Assembly: GCA_045629065.1 (NCBI GenBank)
Contig: JAZQQK010000011.1
Span: forward strand, 1 to 15,295
Reading direction: 5' to 3'
Origin: JAKSSM01 sp045629065
Lineage (GTDB): Bacteria; Bacillota; Clostridia; Peptostreptococcales; Anaerovoracaceae
Length of the DNA stretch: 15,295 bases
Positions within the stretch are counted from its first letter, which is position 1. Every line of letters starts with the position of its first letter. The translations under genes were made by a program, and so were the position numbers. The notes under the pieces are model-generated. The model was not told the origin of the DNA. It saw only the letters and a program-made list of their open reading frames with translations, and ran no database searches. This document shows positions 6,953 through 14,772 of the stretch, one piece after another.

Positions 6953-8776
6953 ATGAGAAACATGAAAAAGATTTTAACAGTTTTGCTGGTGCTCGTAGTA
7001 GCATTGACTACGGTGATTTCTACTAGCGCATTAGCATTTGCGGAACCAACAGTTGATCCAGATGGATACAAGATTGAAATCGCAAATTTAACTAATACAA
7101 GTGGTCTCACATATCTCCAAAAGGGTAACAAGTGTGAAGGTAATGTCGTAATCAGATACACTGGTACTGGTACTGCACCAGACAGCATCACAGTAAGCCG
7201 TTCCAACGACTCATTCGACATCGGTAAGATGGCAACTGCAACTAATGCGGCAACAGTTGTAAGCGGCTTAGTAGTAGATAAGTCAGGCAGCGGTGAGTAT
7301 TCATTCTATGTATCAGACATCACATATTCCGGTGCTGACCAAACTCTCGCTTTCTTAGTAGGAGCTGGCTCAAAGTACTATACAGTATCAATTACAAATT
7401 CTAAGTGGATTGTAGACACTGGTACTCAGGAACCAATCGGAGGTACTACAGCTAATCCTGTACCAAAGGTTATCTTTAGCTGGAAGGACTTAGACACACC
7501 ACTCAAAGAGGGCGAAACTAAGGAAATCGAAATCAGTATGAAGAATATCGGTACTGTAACAATGATGAACCCTATCATCTCCTTTGAACCATCCAACGGA
7601 ATCATGGTAGTGGGCAACCAAACAGCTTACGAGATGAGCCCTATCTATGCAGGTTCTACTACAGTATATAAGGTAAAGGTTAAGGCCTTATCCGGAGTAG
7701 GTTCACAAAATCAGTACTTAGATACTTCAGTTGTTTTTAAGTACTATTCAGATAATACATACAGAACAACTTCAGAGGGTACAGTGGCTGGTAGAGTAAT
7801 GGTTTCCACAGGATCCACTGCAAGCCAGACTGGTGCAATCCCTACACCTAATGTTATCGTAAAGAGCTTTGACTACGGTACATCCGCTATTCAAGCAGGT
7901 GACATATTCAACCTCACAGTAGCATTAAAGAATACAAGCAAATTAGCTGATATCGAAAACGTAGTAGTTACAGTAGCAGGCGGAGCTGATTTAAGCATCA
8001 ATGGCGGTACTAACACATTCTATTATGATTCAATCAAGGCTGACGATTTTGAGGCTATCACAGTTCCATTCAAGCTCGCAGCTACACTTTCTACTTCTGC
8101 TCAGCCAGTTAACTTAAACGTAAATTATGAATATGTTTCTGAAGGCACTCGCTGCTCAGGACAAAGCAATCTTTTAGTTACTATCCCTGCAACACAGCCA
8201 GACAAGTTCATCATTTCTGAACCAGTATTCGGTTGGGTAGGTGCAGTAGGCGAAGAAACTTCTTTCACAATGGATTACATCAACAAAGGAAAGAGCATGG
8301 TTTACAATGTTGAAGCAACTGTTTCCGGTGATGTAAGCTCATACAATTCAACTTTAAGAGTAGGCAATATCGAAGCAGGCAGAAACGGCGTATTATCATT
8401 CATCGTAATGCCACAGTTAGAAGGTGACAACAAGGTAAATGTTGATATCAGCTACGAAGACTCCAACGGTAGCGTTATCGAAAGACACTTCGAAACTGTA
8501 GTTGCATCATTCGCTATGGAACCTTTTGACCCTGGCTTCGAACCAGTTGGACCAATTGAACCAGTAAAGAAACCTTTCCCTTGGAAGGTTATCATTATCA
8601 TCGTTGTAGCACTTGCTATAGTAGCTCTCATCGTTTGGAGAGTTTTAGCAAAGCGCGCAAAGGTTAAAAAGGAAAAGGAACTCTGGGCTAAATGGGAAGC
8701 TGAAGAGGAAGCAAAGGAAGAGCAGGAACTCTTAGAAGAAGCAAAGGCAAGAGAGAATAATACAGGGGAAAAATAA
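6953..8776 (+). CDS. Secreted, C-terminally membrane-anchored protein with CARDB/COG1361-like repeats
   Basis: The 607-aa protein has a typical signal peptide (MRNMKK, hydrophobic core 7-22, likely cut after ALAFA at residue 30). An N-terminal beta domain (about 31-155) and three immunoglobulin-like beta domains (about 170-268, 299-412, 418-520) follow. A Pro-rich stretch (PFDPGFEPVGPIEP) leads to one membrane helix at about 546-565 and a Lys/Glu-rich cytoplasmic tail. Repeats share a V-x-x-F start, then EG/AG and a strand ending in KN(I/T) or NKG, as in CARDB/NEW3-type domains of COG1361 (family assignment inferred by eye). Lying between an ABC ATPase and an FtsX-type permease, it probably serves as the outer-face partner of the transporter, in the place of a membrane fusion protein. 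Its stop codon overlaps the next ATG by one base (TAATG), which indicates translational coupling. Confidence 0.85.
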   Translation: MRNMKKILTVLLVLVVALTTVISTSALAFAEPTVDPDGYKIEIANLTNTSGLTYLQKGNKCEGNVVIRYTGTGTAPDSITVSRSNDSFDIGKMATATNAATVVSGLVVDKSGSGEYSFYVSDITYSGADQTLAFLVGAGSKYYTVSITNSKWIVDTGTQEPIGGTTANPVPKVIFSWKDLDTPLKEGETKEIEISMKNIGTVTMMNPIISFEPSNGIMVVGNQTAYEMSPIYAGSTTVYKVKVKALSGVGSQNQYLDTSVVFKYYSDNTYRTTSEGTVAGRVMVSTGSTASQTGAIPTPNVIVKSFDYGTSAIQAGDIFNLTVALKNTSKLADIENVVVTVAGGADLSINGGTNTFYYDSIKADDFEAITVPFKLAATLSTSAQPVNLNVNYEYVSEGTRCSGQSNLLVTIPATQPDKFIISEPVFGWVGAVGEETSFTMDYINKGKSMVYNVEATVSGDVSSYNSTLRVGNIEAGRNGVLSFIVMPQLEGDNKVNVDISYEDSNGSVIERHFETVVASFAMEPFDPGFEPVGPIEPVKKPFPWKVIIIIVVALAIVALIVWRVLAKRAKVKKEKELWAKWEAEEEAKEEQELLEEAKARENNTGEK

Positions 8777-10122
8777 TGAGATTCAGTGATATATTAAAGA
8801 TGTGCCTCGACAGTCTTAAGAGACATAAGGGCCGCACCACACTCACTGTTTTAGGCGTTTTCATCGGCTGTGTATCAATCATTTTGATGATCTCGTTCGG
8901 CGCAGGCATGAGCGAGAGTACAGAAAAGATGATCGAAGGCATGGGCGATGTCAAGATTATCGAAGTCTATGGAAGCTCCGGCGAGGCAAAGCTCGATGAG
9001 GAAGCCATTACCGGCTTTAGAGAAATCGAAGGCGTAGATTCAGTAATGCCAAAGCTAAGTGTTGGCAACTATAACACCGAAGCAACTTCGGGCTTAGGCG
9101 ACAGATACTTCAGCTATTGGATGAATCTCCAGGGCTTAGATATCGGTGAGATGGAAAAGATGGGTTACGAACTTCTCGAAGGAAAGTACCCAGCCGCAGG
9201 TTCTAACGAGGTAGTTGTAGGACAGTATTTTGCCTACAATTTCTACGATAGTTATATGCCAGAGGGCAGAAACTATCGCGAAAGATATAAGTGGGATGAT
9301 CAGGGCAACCAATTAGACCCTGACGAGCCTTTCTTTAACCCAGTAGGCGCTACAGTAAAGGTTAAGTTCACATCCTACGAACAGATGGATAAGACAGAAA
9401 CTATGGAGTTCAAGGTTGTCGGAGTCTTAAAGGAAGACTACGGCAAGGGCTACGAAACATCTGAGGGCATGATGGTTGATAATGCACAGATAAAATCAAT
9501 CATGGCTAAGCTCGATGGCGTGCCAGAATCTCAACTCAAGATTACATATAACAATGTAAATGTCAGAGTGGAAGATATTAAACTCATCTCTGGTATCGAA
9601 GAGACAATCAAGGCAAGTGGTTACTACACATATTCTATGCAGAGTATGCGTGAGGAACTGGAGAAGGAAACTCGCCAGATCGAGCTCCTACTCGGTGGGC
9701 TTGGTGCGATTTCACTCTTGGTTGCCGCAATCGGTATCATGAATACAATGGTAATGTCAATCTCTGAGAGAACCAAAGAGATTGGTATTATGAAGGCACT
9801 CGGCTGCTATCTAAAGGACATCAGAGCGATGTTCTTACTAGAAGCTGGCAGCATCGGCCTGATAGGCGGAATTTGCGGGTTAATATTTAGTTATATTGTA
9901 TCGATAGTCGTGAACCTGATATCTTTCGGCGAAGTGATTACTCTGGAGCAGATAAAATATGCTGTCTTCGGTCATCCAGACCTTGCAAGATTATCAGTAA
10001 TTACACCATGGCTTGCAATATTTGCTTTAGTGTTCGCGTTCTTGGTAGGCGTTGTTTCCGGCTACAAGCCAGCCAACAAGGCCGTTAAGATTCCAGCACT
10101 CGAAGCTATTAGAAACGAATAA
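8776..10122 (+). CDS. ABC transporter permease, MacB/FtsX type
   Basis: The 448-aa protein has the usual single-unit MacB/FtsX plan. One N-terminal membrane helix (about 21-44, TLTVLGVFIGCVSIILMISFG) is followed by a large extracellular MacB-PCD-like domain (about 45-300). A C-terminal FtsX domain has three helices (about 302-327, 355-383, 409-430) and the hallmark SERTKEIGIMKALG at 330-343 in the cytoplasmic loop that contacts the ATPase. It would work with the ATPase at 6227-6937, transmitting ATP-driven motion to the outside rather than forming a classic channel. The ATG overlaps the previous stop by one base, and AGGGGAA lies in the end of the preceding gene, so expression is coupled to the anchored protein. 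The substrate is unknown. Confidence 0.93.
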   Translation: MRFSDILKMCLDSLKRHKGRTTLTVLGVFIGCVSIILMISFGAGMSESTEKMIEGMGDVKIIEVYGSSGEAKLDEEAITGFREIEGVDSVMPKLSVGNYNTEATSGLGDRYFSYWMNLQGLDIGEMEKMGYELLEGKYPAAGSNEVVVGQYFAYNFYDSYMPEGRNYRERYKWDDQGNQLDPDEPFFNPVGATVKVKFTSYEQMDKTETMEFKVVGVLKEDYGKGYETSEGMMVDNAQIKSIMAKLDGVPESQLKITYNNVNVRVEDIKLISGIEETIKASGYYTYSMQSMREELEKETRQIELLLGGLGAISLLVAAIGIMNTMVMSISERTKEIGIMKALGCYLKDIRAMFLLEAGSIGLIGGICGLIFSYIVSIVVNLISFGEVITLEQIKYAVFGHPDLARLSVITPWLAIFALVFAFLVGVVSGYKPANKAVKIPALEAIRNE

Positions 10123-10138
10123 GCGGAAAATATAAGTA

Positions 10139-11878
10139 ATGAGATCAGATAAGTATCATACAACTGAACAAGAAACGCATAGCCGTACCGCAAAGAGAAC
10201 AGCAGACGAAGAAGCTCGTGCTAAGGAAGCAAAGGCTAAGAAGGAGCAGAAAAAAGCTCGCCGCGAGAAGTGGAACAAATTCACTAGAATTCTTTCCATT
10301 ATATATGTGGTATTTGTTGTACTCTTTATTTGGCTTATTTCTTGGCTCGATGTACTCCCAGGAAAGTATTACTGGCCAATGGTAATCATCCTCGGATTTA
10401 TCACCCTGATTACGGTGCCTGCGATGTTTAGCAAGCGCGGCAAGATGGGCAGGAAAATCTTTGCGACATTCCTTTCATTCGTATTGATCACTGGCTTTGC
10501 CATCGGTTCGTATGATATGGCAAAGACGATGTGGCTCCTAAACGATATCACCGAGGTCCCAGACCCAACTGATGACTACCACATCGTAGCGCACTCGAGC
10601 TGGTCGGTATTCGATGGTTTCGGCGAAGAGGAAGTGGAAGAGCCTTCTAAGCAAAGCCAGTTCCTAAGCTTCTTGTTCGACAAGAATAAGGGCGAAGAAG
10701 AGCCTGAGCCAGAGAAGGCATTGTTCGAAAATGTTAGCGAGTTCGATTTTATCACGGTTGATAAGATTGCAACTTACTTGACAACTGATAGATCATATTC
10801 AGAGGCAAAGGCAGTTTTAGCCAAGGAGCTTAACTGCGAATACACATACGAAAACGATCTTGCTACTCTCGTAAAGAAGTTCAAGTCAGGTGATCTGGAC
10901 TACATCTTCTTAACAAGTGCGAACTACGAGAGCTTCCAGGCGGAGGATGAAGATTTTGCTAATGAGGCATTCATGCTTTACACAGTAAAACTTCCAATCG
11001 AAGCGAAAGACGTAACTAAGCAAGTTGACGTCACAAAGGAAGCCTTCAATATATTCATCTCTGGTAGCGATTTCCAGGGCAACTTCACAGACAACCTCAA
11101 GGTACGTACAGACGTAAACATGGTTGTAACGGTTAACCCGGTCACTCATGAAGTATTGGTAACATCGCTTCCAAGAGACTACCACATCATGCTCCATTCA
11201 AAGCAGCAGACAGATAAGCTCACTCACTCGAGCCTCATGGGAATCGAGGAAACCGTAGCTACTGTAGAGGATACATTAGGCGTAGATATCAATTACTACC
11301 TGAGAGTTAACTTTACAACGCTCATAAAATTCGTCGATGCCATCGGCGGAGTTGATGTAGAATCTGATTATGATTTCTATACATCCGGCATGGGCAAGGA
11401 TATGAGATATCTCAACAACCTCCATTTCGTAAAGGGTAAGAACCACTTAAACGGTAATGAAGCCCTCGCATTCTGCAGAGAACGTCACTCATTCTCTAAC
11501 GGAGACATGCAGCGAAACAAGAACCAACAGAAGGTTATCGAAGCAATCATCAAGAAGGCGACATCTTCTAAGACAATCCTTACATCCTACACTAAGATTT
11601 TGGATGCGCTCAAAGGCAAGATGGTGACTAATATGTCCACTGACGAGATGACAACTATCGTAAAAGCGCAGATAAATGATATGCCTTCTTGGGATATCAA
11701 GAAGCAAAATATCGAAGGTAAGATCGGATTCGGCTATTGCTATTCACTCGGCTTCGATGCTTCGGTAGTATTCATGGACCCTATCAAGGATGTTCAGGCT
11801 TGCGAAGAGATTTATAACACGATGCTAATAGAAAAGAAGGAAGACCCAAGTGCAGCTACAGAAACTTCAACGAACTAA
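10139..11878 (+). CDS. LytR-CpsA-Psr (LCP) family protein with CpsA-like three-helix N-terminus
   Basis: LCP enzymes transfer polyisoprenyl-phosphate-linked glycopolymers (teichoic acid, capsule) to peptidoglycan or protein on the cell surface. This 579-aa protein has a charged cytoplasmic N-terminus (1-48), three membrane helices (about 49-70, 79-99, 107-126), an acidic linker (about 160-195), an accessory domain (about 196-290) and the LCP domain (about 301-475). Conserved residues are present: R323 and D325 (VRTD), R346 and D347 (SLPRDY), GGVDV, and the C-terminal block with R447 and R449 (CRERH), D456, R459 and Q463-Q464. The plan of three helices, accessory domain and LCP domain matches streptococcal CpsA/Cps2A rather than short single-helix LytR forms. 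The ribosome binding site before ATG is poor (GCGGAAAA, about 10 bases upstream), so translation may depend on the gene before it, 16 bp away. Confidence 0.93.
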   Translation: MRSDKYHTTEQETHSRTAKRTADEEARAKEAKAKKEQKKARREKWNKFTRILSIIYVVFVVLFIWLISWLDVLPGKYYWPMVIILGFITLITVPAMFSKRGKMGRKIFATFLSFVLITGFAIGSYDMAKTMWLLNDITEVPDPTDDYHIVAHSSWSVFDGFGEEEVEEPSKQSQFLSFLFDKNKGEEEPEPEKALFENVSEFDFITVDKIATYLTTDRSYSEAKAVLAKELNCEYTYENDLATLVKKFKSGDLDYIFLTSANYESFQAEDEDFANEAFMLYTVKLPIEAKDVTKQVDVTKEAFNIFISGSDFQGNFTDNLKVRTDVNMVVTVNPVTHEVLVTSLPRDYHIMLHSKQQTDKLTHSSLMGIEETVATVEDTLGVDINYYLRVNFTTLIKFVDAIGGVDVESDYDFYTSGMGKDMRYLNNLHFVKGKNHLNGNEALAFCRERHSFSNGDMQRNKNQQKVIEAIIKKATSSKTILTSYTKILDALKGKMVTNMSTDEMTTIVKAQINDMPSWDIKKQNIEGKIGFGYCYSLGFDASVVFMDPIKDVQACEEIYNTMLIEKKEDPSAATETSTN

Positions 11879-11888
11879 ATCAAGGGTA

Positions 11889-12386
11889 ATGAGCAAACAG
11901 CTAAAGACTCACAACAGCGTGGTTTGCGGGGTAGACAATCCAATATCGCTCGGCGTTACATTCTACTGTCTGGAGTCCGGCGAGGTTGCGTGCAAGTTTA
12001 GACCGGGCGAGATGCACGAGGGACACTCAGGAATCATGCACGGCGGACTTACATCCACACTTCTCGATGAGACGATGGGAAGATCCAACCGTGAGCTCCA
12101 GGGTTCCGAAGTAATCCGTAACGTGACAACCGTTACCAGCGAATACACGATACATTTCTACAAGCCGATTTTGACCGGTGAAGAATATATGGCTATCGGA
12201 AAAATCGTTAGAGTGGATGGCAGATATCGCTACGCAGAGGGCTATGTAATCGACAAAGATGGCTACATTTATACCAAGACAGAAGGCACATATGTAGCGG
12301 TAGATTTTGTGGATGATTCGGACAGAGTCAAGGGTATTCCGGGTAATACGATAGAGCTAGATGAAAATGACCCAACAGAACTATAA
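11889..12386 (+). CDS. Hotdog-fold thioesterase, PaaI/4HBT type
   Basis: The 165-aa protein carries the hotdog thioesterase signature: IMHGGLTSTLLDETMG (49-64), with HGG at 51-53 and the acidic D60/E61 on the central helix, then beta strands (YTIHFYKPI, YAEGYVIDKDG). Such proteins hydrolyse acyl-CoA or related thioesters in the cytoplasm; the acyl substrate cannot be told. I chose ATG 11889, ten bases after the LCP stop, which gives a normal family length. An in-frame GTG at 11850 with GAAGGAAG upstream would add 13 residues and overlap the LCP gene by 29 bases; it is a real alternative. The gene ends the envelope cluster. No good terminator follows, so some transcription may continue into rpmG. 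Its link to the LCP or transporter genes is positional only. Confidence 0.85.
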   Translation: MSKQLKTHNSVVCGVDNPISLGVTFYCLESGEVACKFRPGEMHEGHSGIMHGGLTSTLLDETMGRSNRELQGSEVIRNVTTVTSEYTIHFYKPILTGEEYMAIGKIVRVDGRYRYAEGYVIDKDGYIYTKTEGTYVAVDFVDDSDRVKGIPGNTIELDENDPTEL

Positions 12387-12433
12387 AAAAATTTAAAAAT
12401 TTTGTTGACATTGACAGGGCACTAAACTATAAT
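12384..12433 (+). promoter_or_regulatory. Perfect consensus promoter with UP-like tract for rpmG-secE-nusG-rplKA
   Basis: TTGACA (12405-12410), a 17-base spacer and TATAAT (12428-12433) match the vegetative consensus exactly. An A/T-only stretch directly upstream (12384-12403) resembles an UP element, as expected for ribosomal promoters. The predicted start is near 12440, leaving a leader of about 110 bases before rpmG. A second TTGACA at 12411-12416 has only an 11-base spacing and is not usable with this -10. Confidence 0.9.
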
Positions 12434-12463
12434 TAATAGGCAACTTTATGATTAAAATCACCT

Positions 12464-12531
12464 AACTATGTACATGCGACATAGTTTTTGGGTTGTAAAG
12501 AATATATCGAGCCGTTTAATACTGCGGCTTG
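12464..12531 (+). promoter_or_regulatory. Two hairpins in the rpmG leader
   Basis: The first hairpin pairs AACTATGT (12464-12471) with ACATAGTT (12479-12486) over a 7-base loop and is followed by TTT, like a weak AT-rich attenuator. The second pairs CGAGCCG (12508-12514) with CGGCTTG (12525-12531) (one G-U pair) just before the ribosome binding site TAGGAGGA (12537-12544). I know of no named leader for L33 that matches; a regulatory role is only inferred from the pairing. Confidence 0.4.
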
Positions 12532-12552
12532 AAAAATAGGAGGACAATCAAA

Positions 12553-12714
12553 ATGGCTGAAGGAAAAAGAGTTAAAGTTATGTTAGCTTGTTCAGAGTGT
12601 AAGCAAAGAAACTACAACACTATGAAGAACAAAGCAAACGATCCAGATCGTATCGAAATGATGAAGTATTGCAGATTCTGCAAGAAGCACACTCTTCACA
12701 AAGAAACTAAATAG
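12553..12714 (+). CDS. rpmG: Ribosomal protein L33, zinc-binding type
   Basis: This 53-aa protein is a complete L33 of the 50S subunit. CSEC (C13, C16) and CRFC (C40, C43) make the four-cysteine zinc site, so this is the Zn-containing form rather than a Cys-free paralog. The start at 12553 (MAEGKRVKVML) follows TAGGAGGA by eight bases. A TTG eight codons earlier in the same frame lies before the ribosome binding site and is not a start. It is the first gene of the conserved rpmG-secE-nusG cluster. Confidence 0.95.
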   Translation: MAEGKRVKVMLACSECKQRNYNTMKNKANDPDRIEMMKYCRFCKKHTLHKETK

Positions 12715-12726
12715 GAGCGTACCATT

Positions 12727-12951
12727 ATGGCAGAATTACAACAACAAAAGAAGCAAAAAGTAAGTCTCAAGGAATACTTCAAGGGTGTTAGACTTGAGAT
12801 GAAGAAGGTCGTTTGGCCTACAAAGAAAGAAACTGTTTCATATACAGCAGTTGTTATCGTTGTTTGCGCTATGTTTGCCCTTTTCTTCTGGGCTGTAGAT
12901 ACAGGCGTACTTGCTGCATTAAAGGCAGTATTAGGTGTAACTTTAAGCTAG
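12727..12951 (+). CDS. secE: Preprotein translocase subunit SecE
   Basis: The 74-aa protein is the short Gram-positive form of SecE, the clamp subunit of the SecYEG channel. A Lys-rich start leads to an amphipathic helix with the family motif EMKKVVWPTKKE (24-35) and one membrane helix at about 40-58. Length and position between rpmG and nusG are typical. The ribosome binding site AGGAG overlaps the rpmG stop codon, so the two are likely translated together. Confidence 0.95.
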   Translation: MAELQQQKKQKVSLKEYFKGVRLEMKKVVWPTKKETVSYTAVVIVVCAMFALFFWAVDTGVLAALKAVLGVTLS

Positions 12952-12975
12952 TTTGTATATAAAAGAGGAACTAAG

Positions 12976-13548
12976 ATGGCAGAGAACGAAGTAAAAGGCG
13001 TATCCCCACTCGAAGGTGAGGGCATCCGTGGCGACGGTCAAGCTAAGTGGTATGTTGTACATACTTATTCTGGTCACGAAAACAAAGTAAAAGTGAATAT
13101 AGAAAAGATGGTTGAAAACCGTGGCATGCAGGACGTAATTCTCGAGATTGCAGTTCCTACAGAGGACGTCTTAGAAGTTAAGGACGGTCAAAAACGTATT
13201 AAGACTAAAAAGATGTTCCCAGGCTATGTAATTATCAAAATGATTGTCAACAACGAATCATGGTATCTCGTTAGAAACACTCAGGGAGTTACTGGATTCG
13301 TTGGTCACGGCTCCGAACCAATTCCGCTTACTGACGAAGAAGTCGCAAGAATGGGAATTGAAAAAGTATTCATTGATATTAACGTAGAGATTGGCGAAAC
13401 AGTTCGTGTAATCAGCGGACCATTCGAAGGCTTTATGGGCGTAGTAGAAGAAGTCAACGTTGAAAAGCAAGTACTCAGAGTCAAGGTATCTATGTTTGGT
13501 AGAGAGACCCCTGTAGAACTCGAGTTCAATCAGGTAGCTAAACTCTAA
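12976..13548 (+). CDS. nusG: Transcription termination/antitermination factor NusG
   Basis: This 190-aa protein binds RNA polymerase through its NGN domain (about 23-125: WYVVHTYSGHE, FPGYVIIKM 81-89, NTQGVTGFVG 101-110). It contacts Rho, ribosomal S10 or RNA through the C-terminal KOW domain (about 135-190: GETVRVISGPFEGFMGVVEE). A 23-residue N-terminal extension (with SPLEGEGIRGDGQ) precedes the NGN core; short acidic extensions are common in Clostridia. AAAAGAGGAA lies a few bases before ATG. It is 24 bp after secE and 26 bp before rplK. Confidence 0.96.
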   Translation: MAENEVKGVSPLEGEGIRGDGQAKWYVVHTYSGHENKVKVNIEKMVENRGMQDVILEIAVPTEDVLEVKDGQKRIKTKKMFPGYVIIKMIVNNESWYLVRNTQGVTGFVGHGSEPIPLTDEEVARMGIEKVFIDINVEIGETVRVISGPFEGFMGVVEEVNVEKQVLRVKVSMFGRETPVELEFNQVAKL

Positions 13549-13574
13549 AAATTTCATAAGAAAGGAGAAGACAA

Positions 13575-14000
13575 ATGGCTAAAAAGGTTGAAGGCTACAT
13601 TAAACTTCAAATCGCAGCCGGTAATGCTACACCAGCACCTCCAGTAGGACCTGCTCTTGGACAACACGGTGTAAACATTATGGACTTCTGTAAGCAGTTT
13701 AATGCTAAGACTCAAGACCAGCCTGGTATGGTTATTCCAGTAGTAATCACAGTTTATGCTGATAGATCATTCACATTTATCACAAAGACTCCACCAGCAG
13801 CTGTTCTTATCAAGAAGGCCGCAAAACTCGACAAGGCATCCGGAGAACCTAACAAGAAGAAGGTTGCTACATTAACACGTGCTCAAGCCGAGGAAATTGC
13901 AAAGATTAAGATGCCAGATTTAAACGCAGCAGACTTAGACGCAGCAGTAGCTATGGTTAAGGGAACTGCAAGATCAATGGGTGTCGTAGTAGAAGATTAA
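13575..14000 (+). CDS. rplK: Ribosomal protein L11
   Basis: At 141 aa this is a full-length L11, which forms the GTPase-associated centre of the 50S subunit with 23S rRNA and the L10/L12 stalk. The Pro-rich N-terminal motif PPVGPALGQHG (22-32), the hinge region and the C-terminal RNA-binding domain ending in GTARSMGVVVED (130-141) are all present. Strong AAAGGAG eight bases before ATG. It is co-transcribed with rplA. Confidence 0.97.
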   Translation: MAKKVEGYIKLQIAAGNATPAPPVGPALGQHGVNIMDFCKQFNAKTQDQPGMVIPVVITVYADRSFTFITKTPPAAVLIKKAAKLDKASGEPNKKKVATLTRAQAEEIAKIKMPDLNAADLDAAVAMVKGTARSMGVVVED

Positions 14001-14006
14001 TTTTGA

Positions 14007-14041
14007 TGGGAGATCATTAGATCGTTAGTACCACAAGGAGG
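14007..14041 (+). promoter_or_regulatory. Ribosomal protein L1 binding site (23S rRNA mimic) before rplA
   Basis: TGGGAG (14007-14012) and GTTAGTACCA (14024-14033) flank a small GATC/GATC stem (14012-14015 with 14020-14023, loop ATTA). TGG pairs with CCA, giving a helix, an asymmetric internal loop and a helix. The 23S rRNA L1 site has the same arrangement (GTGGGAG on one side, TGAAATACCAC on the other). The rplA ribosome binding site AAGGAGG (14035-14041) follows at once, so bound L1 would block translation of rplA. L1 autoregulation is established in bacteria; the site here is read from sequence. Confidence 0.65.
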
Positions 14042-14046
14042 AAATT

Positions 14047-14742
14047 ATGCCTAAAAGAGGTAAAAACTATGTAGCTAAGGCTGCTACATATGACAAAGCT
14101 GCTTTATTTGAAGCAGGAGAAGCATTAAAGGTGCTTTGCGCACAAGGCAAGGCAAAGTTTGATGAAACTGTAGAAGTTCACATCAGACTCGGTGTAGATG
14201 GTAGACACGCTGACCAACAGGTTAGAGGCGCTATCGTACTTCCACACGGAACAGGTAAGACTAAGAGAGTTTTAGTATTCGCTAAGGGACCTAAGGCTGA
14301 AGAAGCTGAAAAGGCTGGCGCTGATTACGTAGGAGCTGAAGAATTAGCTCAGAAGATTCAGGGCGGTTGGTTCGATTTTGATGCAGTAGTTGCAACTCCA
14401 GACATGATGGGTGTTGTAGGTAGACTCGGTAAGGTTTTAGGACCTAAGGGTATGATGCCTAACCCTAAGTCAGGTACAGTAACTATGGATCTTGAAAAAG
14501 CTTTAGCTGAAATCAAGGCCGGCAAAGTTGAATACAGACTTGACAAGCAAAATATCGTTCACACTGTAATTGGTAAGGCTTCATTCGGACCTGAAAAGTT
14601 AACTGATAACTTCAACGCTTTACTCGAAGCTGTCGTAAAGGCAAAACCAGCTGCAGCTAAGGGACAATATTTAAAGTCAGTTACTGTTGCTAGCACAATG
14701 GGACCTGGAGTAAAGGTTAACCCTGCACTTATCCAGTTCTAG
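14047..14742 (+). CDS. rplA: Ribosomal protein L1
   Basis: This 231-aa protein is a complete L1, which binds the mobile L1 stalk of 23S rRNA and helps release deacylated tRNA from the E site; it also represses its own mRNA. The signature VGRLGKVLGPKGMMPNPKSG (124-143) and RGAIVLPHGTGK (60-71) are present. AAGGAGG lies five bases before ATG, directly behind the L1-binding mimic. Length and sequence are ordinary for the family. Confidence 0.97.
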   Translation: MPKRGKNYVAKAATYDKAALFEAGEALKVLCAQGKAKFDETVEVHIRLGVDGRHADQQVRGAIVLPHGTGKTKRVLVFAKGPKAEEAEKAGADYVGAEELAQKIQGGWFDFDAVVATPDMMGVVGRLGKVLGPKGMMPNPKSGTVTMDLEKALAEIKAGKVEYRLDKQNIVHTVIGKASFGPEKLTDNFNALLEAVVKAKPAAAKGQYLKSVTVASTMGPGVKVNPALIQF

Positions 14743-14772
14743 TTGTTAACACAAAATAACAAAGAAAACAAA

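Noticed and set aside
11850..11888. GTG start for the thioesterase, overlapping the LCP gene
   Set aside because: GAAGGAAG is well spaced, but the added 13 residues do not look like the family and those bases already code for the LCP tail. ATG 11889 was kept, with the GTG noted as an alternative.
146..12386. Integrated phage or transposon
   Set aside because: No integrase, transposase, phage structural gene, terminal inverted repeat or target duplication was seen at either edge.
12387..12404. A/T palindrome after the thioesterase gene as a terminator
   Set aside because: It has no G-C pairs in the stem and no distinct T-tail; it fits better as an UP-like tract before the -35 at 12405.
12529..12552. 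Upstream TTG start for rpmG adding eight residues
   Set aside because: The TTG precedes the strong TAGGAGGA site at 12537-12544, which is correctly spaced for the ATG at 12553; the ATG gives the normal L33 length.
12434..12552. Possible tRNA gene before rpmG
   Set aside because: No cloverleaf, TTCGA loop or acceptor stem can be formed; only two simple hairpins are present.
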